Shown here in pieces: positions 44,843 through 56,157 of a stretch of DNA of 64,000 bases. The stretch is from Thermothielavioides terrestris NRRL 8126 (lineage: Eukaryota > Ascomycota > Sordariomycetes > Sordariales > Chaetomiaceae): contig NC_016458.1 of the NCBI RefSeq assembly GCF_000226115.1, positions 5,738,001 through 5,802,000 on the forward strand, in the 5' to 3' direction. Under the pieces are notes generated by a model, which saw only the letters and a list, made by a program, of their open reading frames with translations, did no database searches and had not been told where the DNA came from. Position 1 is the first letter of the stretch. The number at the start of each line of letters is the position of its first letter. The translations under genes were made by a program, and so were the position numbers.

Positions 44843-47434
44843 TTTGAGCTCTGAACAGTCACTGCAAGGGGGGTCATACACTCTTCATCGCACATCGCAA
44901 GTTTTGAGCACTTGGACCCCGTCCGGGTGTCTTCTCGAAATTTTTAGTGGGGCTAAGCTACCTCATCTGCCGAAGGCGGTGAGGGCCTAGCGTTTAGTGC
45001 GACCACCCCACCCCTCAGCGATGTCGTCCAAACTTCAAAGCGAACGTGACTATCCTCGGTACCTACATTCTGCCTTGTTCACTCATTGTAGTCGGTCGGA
45101 GGCCAGCGCCTTGTCCCGCTTATCGAACGCTTGAACCCATTGTTCCACCGGTGACCCTAAAATCAGAAGAGCCCAAATCCTGAAGAGTCCGTTCCCATTT
45201 CCCCCGTGGCCTGGATTTGGACTTGCTCCTTAGTTGCCGCAGCACTGGTTGGTATTGGGAGGAATCGATCGGGTAATGCACCAACTCGACGCAATATAAT
45301 ATCCTGTCACTCGTCACAACCACCTCGAAGCCAAAACGCCCGCGCCAGCAATTAGGAGGACCAAAATGAAGATGGCGGTTAGCACCGCCTGCTCTCGGGC
45401 GTCACCTTCGGTTGCGCGGTGTCTCTCGTCGCCCCAGCAGGGATTGAGCGGTACATGGTAGGTGTCCAGGTTCAGGCTTGCGTTTCAGTCTGCTCGAGTG
45501 TTGGGGATGCGGCCGTCGTAGCGTATCGTGGGTCAAGTGCTTGATGTGTATAAGGATCCAGGCTTGCCAAATGCCATGACACACCCTTACAACGCGAGCG
45601 TTGGACAGAGAGTGCCTAAGGAGGCAAAATAGATCTCTATCCAAGCAATAAGCGTAGACTGAGCCCCGCCTACTTGCGAACACATGCAATCAATTTTTGT
45701 CCGTCTCCCGAACCATATCTTCCTGGTCCCGCAATATCAGAAAAGAAAGAGAAACGAAAACCAGAGTGAAAACTGTTGTAAAGGAGAAACGAAAGCCATG
45801 GAGCGGAGGAGAAAAAAATGCCAGAGACAAGGCTCATAGAAACACAAGAAGCTCACCGGCCAACCCCCTTGGCCAATGTAAGGGGAGGTGGCCGGCTATG
45901 AATATCCCCGGTGGGATCTTGCTTCAGCAGGAATTCTCGACCTCGGGCAGGGCAGGTGTCTCTGAGACGGACGATGGCGGGACGGGGATATTTAGGCCCC
46001 CGCGCTCCTCCCATTACGCCAATGACTGGGAGGAGCTGGTGGTATGGGAAGTTTGGGAGTTGGTATAAATAGGACGGGTGAGGGAAGGGACATGTGACGG
46101 TCTTGTGAGTGGTACGGGTGTTTACTTCGCCGGGGGGTCGCGAGTCATCGGATGGAAGGAAGTGGGCGAACGCGACTCTGGCTGGATCAATGGACATGTG
46201 CTGAACATCACCGAATTATTGGACCCCGTCTTCCTCCCTCTCCGCTTTAACACCATCCTCACCTCCTTCAAGCAACACTAGCTAGCGTCACTCTCCTAGG
46301 CCCGTTGTCGTGTCCAGCCCTGCTTATGACTGCGTTCTCATCGCCTCGCGAGATGTGTTGCGGCATGTTCTGATCTCTAACCTGCAACAAATAATCGGTC
46401 AAGGCACATGAGCTGACCACAGGACGTTCACTGCATTAACTGAGTGAACTCTGTGGCATTCGCACGACAAACTTGAGAGTCGATCCCTTTTCCCATGGAG
46501 GCAAGGGAAGCAGAGGTCTTCTCAGGAACCAAGAACTGGGGATCAGGGTCATCGTCCCGATAACCGTCTGTATAGGTAAAGGAAGCAAAGACGAGCACAA
46601 TTGCTCTCCCCGATTCCCAGACTTGTTGCTGAGCTGGAGGGGTGTCATCTATGCCCGACAAGACTCGGAGCGAGGGTGTATCACATTAATGAAGTGCTTT
46701 GCCTGTTTCCTCGAGCTTAGCATTCTGATAATTTGCTGGAAGCCATTGTTAATGGGTTTACTTCATAATACCTCGCACACTCCCAGCGTGCCACCAATCG
46801 ACCAAGTGACTGGCCTGGAGGACAGTACGTCAATGACCTGACCGACCTCCTCCCCTGCTGCAGGAAGGGAGTTCGGTCAGGGCAACAACCACGTACTGGG
46901 TGCATCGGTTGAGAGGAAGACTCATGCTTTCTACATGGGACAGTAACAGGCGCCTCTTTCCCCTCCCTGTCTAGTCGTGGTTTTTTTATTTACGCTAATT
47001 ACCTGGTATTCTCTGACTACGCACTGCCGCAAGCCTCTTGGATTCCATCAGCTGCCATAGAATTCACGAGCACTTCACTTTCTGGCAATTATCTGGCATA
47101 CTCATCAGCCAATGATCTACGATACGTCCCTTGGCAGAGAGCAAGGCAACTTATGCTTAGGGAGGTAGTGATGGAAGAAACAGACAGCGAGTGAAGAGGA
47201 GAACCAGCGATGAAGACTCACCTGCCAGCGGTCACTGACTGAGCAGTTGGTAGGTAGGGTGTGCCATGAAGGTGCTTACTTCACTGTGTGCCTACTGTGT
47301 TACCTGCATCTCGGGGCAGTTTTTTTTGGGCTGATCGCAGTGTCTGCCATAGCCTGCGGGACAATTCGCGGCCGGTGCCAATTAACTGCTTCACAACCAC
47401 CTCTGGAGAACCCATCTCCAGCATCCGGAAGAAG
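44843..47434. other. Long intergenic stretch; isolated TATAAATA
   Basis: About 2.6 kb without a recognised gene. A TATAAATA lies at 46064-46071 on +, followed by a 67-codon open frame (46078-46281) of no known family. It could be a relic promoter, a non-coding transcript or chance. The rest shows only short overlapping frames. Confidence 0.4.
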
Positions 47435-48639
47435 ATGGCTCGTTCGGAGCACTTCAGGCGGACTGCGTTGCGGCCGGCCATGGTGGTGGTCGGCACTGTC
47501 TTGGGTTCGCTTGTCTGCCTCGCGAACATGTACTTCGGGCTGCAGGTGGGAGCGCTCAACACCATGTCACCGGCAACCGCCCTGCTGGCATTCGCCATCT
47601 TCAGGAGCACGTCGCGATGGCTTCCATTCGCCTTCACGCCGACGGAGAATGTTATCGTCCAGACCATCGCCTCGTCCATCGCCGGCATGCCTGTCGCCGC
47701 CAGCCTGACCAACGCCATCCCGGCGTTTGAGTTCCTCCGCCGGCCTGACGAGGGCGGGTCGCGGCACTTTTCAGTCGCAGAATTGATGGCATGGTCCCTG
47801 GGCGTGTCGTTCTTCGGAACTGTCTTTGCCGCGCCCTTCCGCAGGTACTTCCTCCTGCAGGAGAAGCTGCGCTTCCCGGGCGGGTACGCGACCGGCGTCC
47901 TCGTTGGCATCCTGCATAGATCGCGATGACAGGATTGCGAAGAGGGCGGATGCGGACAAACATGGCCTCGATTTGGTGGATGCGGATGCGGATGCGGGTG
48001 GAGATGCGGATGCACATACGGAACGTGCCTTTGACGACCGTGATTCCGCGGGCGATGGCACGCCGCTCCTCCGAGAGTATGATTGGGGATCTAAGGTCAA
48101 GATCATTGCCTACGCATTCTCCGGCGCCGCGGTCTATGTAAGCCTGCGGCCTACTCCAAAAGGAAGTCATGAGAAATTATGACGACTGACAGCTCTAGGT
48201 GTTTGCTTCATTGAAGCGAAGCTTCAATGCTTCATTGAAGCGAAGCTTCAATGACGATACCTTTCGAATGTGTACTGTATACACAGAGGAAGCGAGGAAG
48301 GAGGCTTCGATTCATTTACCAGGCAAATCCTCCAGAGTTTTCGTTGTTTCGATTGGATGCCACAGCTGTGCCGTGTCTTGGCGGTGGAGATGTCCCCGAT
48401 CTTTTCTCCATCTTTCCCCCTTTTGGCTATATCTCCTCACAGTGTCAATCCTGAATCGATGTAGAATGGTGATATTTAGGTACTGACTTCGTTGTCGGCT
48501 TGCGGGAGATGTGGGATCATCAACGGCCGCTTGACGTATCTCGAAAATGCAGTGTGGTGGGCGCCTATCGAGGGTGGTATTGACGTCATGGTGGTGTGGC
48601 GGTGTGGCTTAGCCACTGCAAGGGTTCGACAACCGTAAA

Positions 48640-48712
48640 CCGGTTCGACCACTGCGAGCCGGTCGACCACTGCGAGCCGGTTCGACCACCGCGAGCCGGT
48701 CAACCACCCGGG
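48640..48712. repeat. 18-19-bp minisatellite (CCGGTTCGACCACTGCGAG-type)
   Basis: Four imperfect units, CCGGT(T)CGACCACYGCGAG, follow one another, with single-base length differences between copies. The GGTTCGA core resembles a Pol III B box, but no cloverleaf can be folded here. Confidence 0.75.
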
Positions 48713-48765
48713 TTAGTGGTTAGGGTTAGGGTTAACGGTTAGGGTTCGGGTTAACGGTTAGGGTT

Positions 48766-48825
<60 letters not shown>
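48709..48825. repeat. Interstitial telomere-like repeats plus poly(T)57
   Basis: GGGTTAGTGG..GGTTAGGGTTAGGGTTAA..GGTTAGGGTTCGGG..GGTTAGGGTTAGG runs from 48709 to 48768. It contains several exact TTAGGG units, the telomere repeat of filamentous ascomycetes, interspersed with TTAACGG and TTCGGG variants. It is followed without a break by 57 T (48769-48825). Confidence 0.9.
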
Positions 48826-48827
<2 letters not shown>

Positions 48828-50426
48828 CCTCCTCTCTCCTAGCTATCTAGCTCAGGTGGTCGTCGGCTACAGTGCCCTGCGGGTGGCGATCGCATCGGCC
48901 TCGGCCCTTTCAAGCTTCGCTTCACCACTTACTGGGGCGTGGCACAGTCAAGGGTCTTGTATTTCTTCCCCATCTTTTCCAGGCTCCCCGTTTTTGGGAG
49001 GGCTGCATCTGAGGATTGGCTCTGGTTCTTCACTCTATCGCCGGCATTCACGGCCTTCGGAATGATTCTGGACCTTCCAGTGGCCTTTTCCATGCTATAC
49101 GGCACAATATTCGGTTGGGGAATACTCTCCCCTCTTGCCAAAGGCAAAGGATGGGCACCTGGCGGCGTCGGGGACATGGAGTCGGGAGCTCGTGGATGGC
49201 TCGTTTGGATTAGCATCAGCTTCCTGCTTGGTGATGCGGTTGTCCGCGTTGCCCACCCTGCTTCCCTTCATGCCATCAGACTCCTCAGAAATGCTTGGCC
49301 AAAGCTCCGTCGGCGACAGCGAACTTACGCATCGGACGAGGCGGACCACGGCAGCCGGGAGCCTCTGCTCGCTTCCACATCTGACAGGAACCTCCCAGCC
49401 ATCCCTGGAAATATCTGACGAAGAGTCCGAGCACGTTCTCAGCTCGGCAAAACCGTCAGATGCGGCGGGCCAGCTGGTTTCTCGCCAGGCAATCCTCCTC
49501 TGCATGGCTATCTCGATCTCTCTGTGCCTGGTCTGCACGTTAGTCGTGTTCGGGGGCGAGATCCCCTTCCACCTCGTTATTCTCGCTGTAGTAATCGCAT
49601 TTCCTCTCTGCCTTATCATCATACAATCCGTCGGTGAGACAGACACCGCCCCAACAATGAGTCTGAGTAAGTGAGGCACCAAAAAAGGGATAGTCACCGG
49701 CTAACGATGCTCATGGAGGTAACATTTGTCAATTTCTCTTTGTTCTCATGCTCTCCCCGGCGTCACGGACCAATCTCACTACAATGGCTGCTGGCGCCAT
49801 CACCGAGGCCGGATTGTGGCAGTCTGCGGTCCTCATGACGGACCTCAAGACAGCACATTTGGTTCAGGCTTCACCAAAGGTCATGTTCCACGCCCAGCTA
49901 CTGGGCTCCTTTATTGGCGCCTTCATCGGAAGCGGCATCTACCGTCTCTTCACCAGCGTCTATGCCATCCCCAGCGCCAACTTCGCCGCTCCCCTGGCCT
50001 ATATGTGGGCGAATACTGCTCGGCTGGCGAATGGAGGAGAGCTTCCCCGGGGTGTATGGCCGTTCATGTTGTCGGCGTTTATCGCGTCTGCCTGCTTACG
50101 GATCCTGAGCCTTGCTGCCGGAACGAGTCGGTGGAGGGTTTGGGTCCCAAGCGGGGTCGCCATCTCCTTAGGTAACAGTGTCTACTCCGAAGTTGCGAGC
50201 AACTTGGGGAGTTTGACTGACAAGCTTCTCAGGCATGTACGTAACCCCTTCGATCACCCTCGCACGACTCGTGGGCGCCGCTATCCACATCTTCAGCATT
50301 CACTACTGGGAGCTTCCAGAGGTGTCCCTCATGTCTGCCGCGGCCGGCTGCATTCTGGGCGAGAGCCTGCTAGGCTTGGTCCCTCAGATTGTCGGGACGC
50401 TCTTCGAACATCGCGTACCCCTCTAA

Positions 50427-50763
50427 CTCGCTGGCACAGCGAACTTGGACTTGGTGCAGAAGAAACTCAAAATTCCTTCCATAAAGAAAGAGAAACAAGG
50501 AGCGAGAATATGGGGCAAGGGGCAAGGGGCAGGGCGGCCTGGTGGCGCTTGAGCTTGATGTCTTCGTGATCCATACCATTTTCCAAGTATCGTGCGGTGA
50601 GGCTGCGCCTGCGTTTCGCGCTGATGCCAGCAAACACGTATCACATGATGAGATGTGTTGGTGATGGGAAGTGTTGGTGACGGCAGGGGGGTGCTGTTGG
50701 GCCGTTGGCTGGGGTTCCTAACACACCCCGTCATGTGCTCATCTGTACGCTCTATTCACTCAG
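50427..50763. other. Intergenic upstream of the NLR-like gene
   Basis: About 340 bp. A plausible acceptor (branch CCTAAC at 50718-50723, CAG at 50761-50763) suggests that an unseen first exon of the next gene lies here. I could not fix its start. Confidence 0.35.
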
Positions 50764-53714
50764 CCGTCAGCCGTCCCCGGTGCGTCAGAAGAAGACGAAG
50801 CAGTGCTTTGGCCCAAATCATTGAGCGCTGGCACGGACCGCGCCATTCACATTTGCAGGGACAACGTCGGGTCGGACGAAGACGGCTCTACGGCCCCAAT
50901 AGTTGTGCGACTTTGCCAGCGATTCAGCAACTTGGACCTGCGCCTCCCGGCTTTGTCTGCAAACGAAACCTGGGGACCGACTTCCGCCAAGCGGCGCGTT
51001 GGCGGAGATCTGGAGAGATTGTACGTGCTTCGCGTATTTCCCACTCCTAGCCCCCGGCCCCTGGCGATCGATTGGCGGTTATCACCGCAGCGTGAGAGCG
51101 TATAGAAATCAGCCTTGATTTCTCTGAAACTTCCGCAGCGAACTGGGCACAAAAAAAGATTCCTGTTCTCCTCGAGGACGGAAAATGGCAGCCGCGGGCA
51201 AGATCCCGCAACCTAAGCGGCTTTTACTGCCCTGCTATTTGCTCGGACATCCCCAAAACAAAGCATTCTTCTGCAGGAAAGAGATCCTCGATCAACTCAA
51301 CGATGCATTGTCGCCCCGGGCAGGAGCGGGTTTGGCAGTTGACGGCCAAGAGCACCTCCGGTCAAGTCCTCGAAAGACTTTTGTCATCTGCGGCATGGGA
51401 GGGATGGGCAAGACAGAGATCGCTGTCGAGTACGCTCATTCCCACAGAGCCGATTTTGATGCCGTCCTGTGGGTGAACGGTGCCAGTGAAGAAAAGCTCA
51501 ATGCCGGCTTCCGCGACATTGCTGTCAAGCTCGGCCTCCAAGATGAGACTGATCCTCGCGACGACCCCATTGCAACGCGGGAGATTGTCAAGGCCTGGCT
51601 GTCGAAACCTGTCCGTGTCCAGTATCCAGGACCACAGGAGCAGGAACCAGATGTCAAGTGGCTCCTGGTTTTCGACAATGCCGATGACCCAGATCTGCTG
51701 ACCGACTTTTGGCCGCACGACAGAGTCGGATCGATCCTAGTGACGAGTAGGAACCCGCTGGTAAAGACCGGCATTTTTGGCGAGCTTGCCGGTGTTGACC
51801 TGCCACCCATGCCGATTGATGAAGCAAGTCGACTCTTGCAAAAGCTTTCCCTCCGAGAATCCGAGCCGGACGGCCTCGAAACATGCACGACAATCGCGCG
51901 CCGGTTGGGCGGGCTTCCCTTGGCTCTCGTGCAGATGGCCTATGGCAATTCGCCTCAAGAAGCTGTCCCTCAAGGAGTTTCTGGAGCGCTACGACAAAGA
52001 TGCGAAGTCATTCCAGGAACTTCCCGTTCCGGGTCTCACAAAGGACCAGACCATCGCCTCGACGTGGAACATTGAGAGCCTTCCATCGCCTGCGAGAGCA
52101 CTGCTCAGAGTGCTTTCCGTCCTCGATCCGGATGCGATTCCTGAGGACATTCTGACGACAGGTGTCAGCGGAGTTGACCTGGAGCACTATCCGAAGACAG
52201 AAAAGGAGTACATCGATGCGCGGGAGGAGCTCCTCAAATCATCGCTCGTTTCCTGGAACAGAGACCTTGGCTTCCTCAAAATCCACCGGCTGGTTCAGGA
52301 CGTCGTGCGGGAGAAGATGTCCTTGGACGAACTACGTGCTGCGTACAACGCAGCCGTGACCTTGGTCTCCGCAGTGTGGCCTTTCCTGGACGACTCGAAT
52401 CTCAACAAGGTCGACCGTATGCGGAAAGTACAGCGATGCCTACCCCAGGTGGCGGCGCTCAAGGCTGTGCTCCAGGAGAAAACGCCCAGCGTCCTGCAGC
52501 CCGACATCAAAATCAGCGCGTTGTTGAACGAGACATCTTGGTAAGTCCGCAAAGGGTGCCCGGATGGAACACATGTCTCACCTGGTCTAACTGGCTAACG
52601 CGACAACCAGGTATTACATTCTCCAGCCTTCCGGATACGGCCTACGCGATGGAGAGGAGTTTGCGGTTCTCTCGGAGCGAGTGCTTGATAGCTTCGCCGG
52701 CGAGAAAGACGAGGAGCACTGGACCAAGCTGCTTGCCGACAGCTATCGATATCAGGGCATTACGGGCACATACAAGAACAGCCCGGCCGCCGTTACCAAC
52801 TGCAAGAAGTGGCTTAGTGTTCTCGTCGACCGGATCGAGAAGTACGGCGACCAAGCAGACGTCAAGACTTTGCCAATCGCCTACAATGAAATCGGAATGG
52901 CACTCATGCGAGTCCCCGATTTGGAGGAGGCCAAAAAGTCCTGGATTATGTCGTGCGAAACCTTGGAAAAAGTCACGGACCCCGGCGAGCTCGTCTTCCC
53001 CTTCCCGTGGGTGCATCGGGCGCTTGTTGCAGCCTACTATTCGGAGGATCTGGACTCAGCCGAGTCGTTGATAGCGCCTATCCTGAAGAAGCGTGAGGAG
53101 AAGCTCGGCGTTGACGACACAACTACCATAGAGTGAGTCTAATCCTCCGTCTGAGCTGGACGCGGCATTAGGGTCCCGATGTTACTGACACACCGGCCAG
53201 GACCGGCTTGATTCTTGCGTTCATGGGAAACATACGACGGCTCCAGGGCAAGGCAGACGAGGCTTACGAGTTTCGCAAACGAGCGGTCTCGGTGCTCAAA
53301 GTCACCTGCGGAGAAAACTCGGTGCAGGCTAGTATGGCTTACTACCGGCTCGCTGTCGACGAATTTGAGCGAGGAGGCTTCGAAAAATCCTGGTTTGTCG
53401 CCTCCCACGCACCCACAACACTTCAATAATACTTGATTCCGATCTTGCTAACACTGCTGCGAAGCTCTTTACTTGCAAAATGCGCATCGTTCTACGGCGA
53501 GATCCCCTGGTACAAACCTGAAGCAGCGCGCTCTGCATGGAAGCACGGCCGGGCGCTCCAGGCGATGGGGGGCAGCGAAAACCAGGTCGAGGCCAGGAAG
53601 CTGCTAGATGAGGCCATGAGGTTGCGGCATGAGCTCGTCCCCGACGATGGGCGTCCGGAGCCCGAACTGGTGGACGATGACTGGGATAGGCTGGTGTACT
53701 ACTTCTTTCGCTGA
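50764..53714 (+). pseudogene. NB-ARC/TPR (NLR-like) protein gene with one frameshift
   Basis: The NB-ARC ATPase is easily read from ATG 51185: Walker A GMGGMGKT (70-77), Walker B WLLVFDNADD, GSILVTSRNP and GLPLAL. A winged-helix-like region (PARALLRVLSVLDPDAIPED) and a TPR-like helical C-terminus (ALMRVPDLEEAKKSW; AYEFRKRAVSVLK; AARSAWKHGRALQ) follow. Exons: 51139-52540, 52611-53132, 53201-53392 and 53465-53714. A further upstream exon of about 50764-51020 joins in phase through a 118-bp intron (51021-51138, GTACGT..CCGCAG), placing some 90 unfamiliar residues before the ATPase. Just after GLPLALVQMA, near 51941, the frame shifts by +1 before AIRLKKLSLKEF. Fungal NLRs act in non-self recognition and regulated cell death. 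Either this allele is inactive or the base is an error. Confidence 0.75.
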
Positions 53715-53864
53715 TGCTGTTTACTCCTTTTTTCAATGTCACTAGGTTAGACAACCAATAATTGGAAGAGTATGGGAGGGAAGTAGTTGAGATTGTGTGG
53801 AAGTAGTTGAGATTGTGTTTGGGCGACATGGAACGAGGTAGTATTTCGTCAAGACCGTAACACC

Positions 53865-54110
53865 ATGCTCAGCAACCAGACCACGATATGCAATGCGCTG
53901 GAGACGATTAAGCAGGCCGAGGGGGTCGCCAAACTGATCTTCATCGCATTCATGTTCATGCCCGTGTCCTTACGACGACCTTCTTCGGCATGAACCTCTC
54001 CGAGCTGAACGGCGGCAGCCTGGATGTTTGAGTGTGGTTCGCTGTTTCTGCACCGGTTTTGATGGTCTCCTTGTGGCTTGGTGGATGGATCGGGGAAAAT
54101 GGAGAGCCCT
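53865..54110 (+). pseudogene. CorA-type Mg2+ transporter C-terminal remnant
   Basis: The stretch reads IKQAEGVAKLIFIAFMFMPVS, then after a frameshift near 53970 TTFFGMNLSELNGG, then a stop near 54030, then VWFAVSAPVLMVSLWLGGW. This is the end of a CorA/Alr-like channel: the last cytoplasmic helix, TM1 followed by the GMN signature, and TM2. Nothing of the N-terminal domain is found upstream, where the NLR-like gene ends 150 bp away. It is too short and broken to be functional. Fungal CorA-like domains also occur at the ends of larger accessory proteins, so the parent could have been such a fusion. Confidence 0.75.
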
Positions 54111-54742
54111 CTACCAGGTGGCGAAAAGAAAATGGTTACGCTTGAGAAGAAGGGCCCTGGGAGGAAAGCCGTCAGTCAGACCGTAGGACATGAGATGGTG
54201 TTGTCCAGCAGGTTGAATTGCTTACCATGGGAGCATGGCAAATAGAGTACCTTGGTAGTTATCTAGGCAGTTACCCAGTCTCTAGTGCCAAAGTTCGAGA
54301 GGCCTGCAATCAAAGCACGTTTAAACCATCGTAGCCAGGTGGCGCAGCTGGCCGTCAACCACATACCCTGTCGCCCATACTTCCCGACTTCAAAGTGAGC
54401 ACAGGATGCGCGCAGCACGGCACTGATTGGGTCAGACTTCCCGCTGCGACACCGGGTTCTTCTTCGTGCTGATTAGATCTATGGCGCTTCGGATACTTTT
54501 CGGGGACTTCGCAGCTATTTCCGTCCAGCACCCTTTGGGGATACGAGGAGGGCAGCTCGGCAGCCTCGGAAACATACCGGTCACATTTGCGTCGCTGATG
54601 TATTTCTGTGTTGTCTCTGATAACCTCATCGTTGCTCAGCGACTTGCCCCTCACGTTTGTCCTCGGTCTCGCCTTCACAGTTTGTCACTCATACCAATCA
54701 GCACTTGAATCTAGAAGCTCTGCCTTTGAAGCCTAGCCCATC
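54111..54742. other. Intergenic, no gene recognised
   Basis: About 630 bp between the CorA remnant and the methyltransferase; nothing identified. Confidence 0.45.
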
Positions 54743-55783
54743 ATGAACACCGCTACCGCAGGTACCGCGCTGCAGGGGTTCTTCAGGGATTTTAAGGGAG
54801 CCATCGGGAACTCGTGGGAGGAGGTCCTCCTGCAGAATTCGCGCAATGTCAGCACGCCGCTTGCCATGAGGCTGCTGAGCCAGATGGGGATCGGGAAGGA
54901 TACCGAGACACCCTTCAAGCTCTTCGAGAATGCCTGTGGCGCCGGTGTCATCGCGCCTGCGTTGCAGCAGATCATCAAGCCCAACGTCTTGGCTCAGAGC
55001 AGCATCCTGTGCGGTGACTTCTCCGAGGCGGCGATCGAGCTGGCGAAAAGGAGGCTCAAGAGCGAGGGGTGGGTGAACACCGAGGTCGCCCAGATCGACG
55101 CTCAGGTGTGTTCAGCGATTGGTCCTGCGGACTTCTGTTCTTGCTCATAGCTGATACGGAGCGACAGAAAACCGGCCTTCCCGACGGTGGCTTCACCCAT
55201 GTCGCAACGAACATTGGTTTTCATGTCGTGCCCGACTCCGAGGCCGCCCTGAATGGTAAGTCGCCGACCCATCACCGGATCGGGATGGATAGTTACTAGA
55301 TAAATCAATCATTAATCGTTCGCAGAGTCGATCCGAATCCTGCAGCCCGGAGGAATCCTTGGGTTTACTACCTGGCACACCGAAGTCGGGTGGGCGACCG
55401 ACGTCAGGGAGGCCTTCCAGTCCTTCCCATTCGAAGCCCCCTTCAATTTCCCCATGCAAACCACGGCGTGGGGTCGCTGGACCGATGTCAACTGGATCCG
55501 CCGGACGCTCTTGGCCAAGGGCTTGGAGGATGTCAAGGTGGACGTGTTTGCTTTCCTCAGCCACGTGGAGAGCGTCGACTACTTCCTCTCCAATTTTGCC
55601 ATGATGATGGACCTGATTATGACTGGCTCGTGGCCCGAGGAGCTGAGAAAGGAGCATCCGCGGGAGCAGGTGCACGCGCTGATGAGGGAGTGGCTGGAGA
55701 AGAAGTACGGAGGTGACGGCTGGGATTACAGTTGGGTTGCCGTTGTCGCCAGCGGTCGAGTGCCTGTCAATGCGCGTGTTTAG
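54743..55783 (+). CDS. Class I SAM-dependent methyltransferase
   Basis: Three exons, 54743-55105, 55168-55255 and 55326-55783; 302 residues. Introns are 62 bp (GTGTGT..GCGACAG) and 70 bp (GTAAGT..TTCGCAG). The Rossmann-type SAM domain has motif I as LFENACGAGVIAPAL, with GDFSEAAIELAKRR as the second strand and helix, and FTHVATNIGFHVVPDSEAAL as motif II. Motif III is ILQPGGILGFTTW. No signal peptide or membrane segment is seen. Small stand-alone enzymes of this kind are usually involved in secondary metabolism or detoxification in filamentous fungi. There is no biosynthetic core gene in the window, so the substrate is unknown. All junctions restore phase; no lesion seen. Confidence 0.88.
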
Positions 55784-56157
55784 TGTTTGACAGCGTCCTT
55801 CAATTTCAGTTGGCCTCTTTTCCTGCAGCGCGAACAAATTTCATTCGTGCAGACCACGTGACGGCATTCGCATCGCCAGCGGCCAGCCCCGTCAGGCAGG
55901 CGCGCTCTGCTGCAGTCAGATTCCTGCAAAGTGCAGGCGGTTCGAACGACCGTTATCCAAGGGCAGGTACCTCGTTCTTTCCAAGCGCGCAGAGCACAAA
56001 TTGGGCCGGCGGCGCTGGCAAGCGGAAACCACCTCATCTCTTACCCTGGGGGCCAGCGGCTTTCAACTTTCCGCTCAAACCACCACCTACCAAGCATCAC
56101 TACCTGTTTGCGCTCCTCGACAGCCAACCCGGAACGAAGCCAAAAGCAGCCCGGGCA
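55784..56157. other. Intergenic before FAR1-like gene
   Basis: 374 bp. The frame of the next gene is open through most of this stretch but lacks conserved features, so I treat it as upstream sequence. Confidence 0.4.

Larger units (their letters stand above)
48204..48945. mobile_element. Insertion in the OPT gene with repeat-rich core
   Basis: Sequence between the OPT blocks GAAVYVFAS and YFFPIF does not fit the protein. It opens with two 24-bp copies of a palindromic unit (48204-48227, 48228-48251) containing TGAAGCGAAGCTT, and an inverted copy of that 13-mer lies near the right end (48912-48924). Inside are an 18-19-bp minisatellite, telomere-like repeats and 57 consecutive T. The inverted 13-mers may be the element's ends. 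Element type unknown, and exact borders are uncertain by tens of bases. Confidence 0.6.
47435..50426 (+). pseudogene. OPT-family oligopeptide transporter, disrupted
   Basis: The protein reads as an OPT (YSL-like clade) transporter: NMYFGLQVGALNTMSPATAL, TPTENVIVQTIASSIAGMP, LRFPGGYATGVLVGIL, YFFPIFSRLPVFG, then SRTNLTTMAAGAITEAGLW, MTDLKTAHLVQASPKVMFH, and WVPSGVAISLG-MYVTPSITLAR at the end. Normal introns are visible at 48138-48198, 49667-49718 and 50172-50232, each restoring phase. Lesions: a frameshift near 47915-47925 just after GVLVGIL; about 700 bp of foreign sequence from about 48204 to 48945; and a frameshift between about 49390 and 49420 in the hydrophilic loop. Such transporters import peptides or metal chelates across the plasma membrane. 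The reading frame cannot give a full protein, so the gene is probably dead. Confidence 0.85.

Noticed and set aside
46078..46281. 67-codon frame just behind a TATAAATA
   Set aside because: Too short, with no known family or splice evidence; the TATA word may be chance.
48600..48650. A-box-like TGGCTTAGCCA and B-box-like GGTTCGACAACC, suggesting a tRNA or SINE head
   Set aside because: Only about 28 nt separate the two, no cloverleaf forms, and the B-box word belongs to the minisatellite. Kept only as a remote idea.
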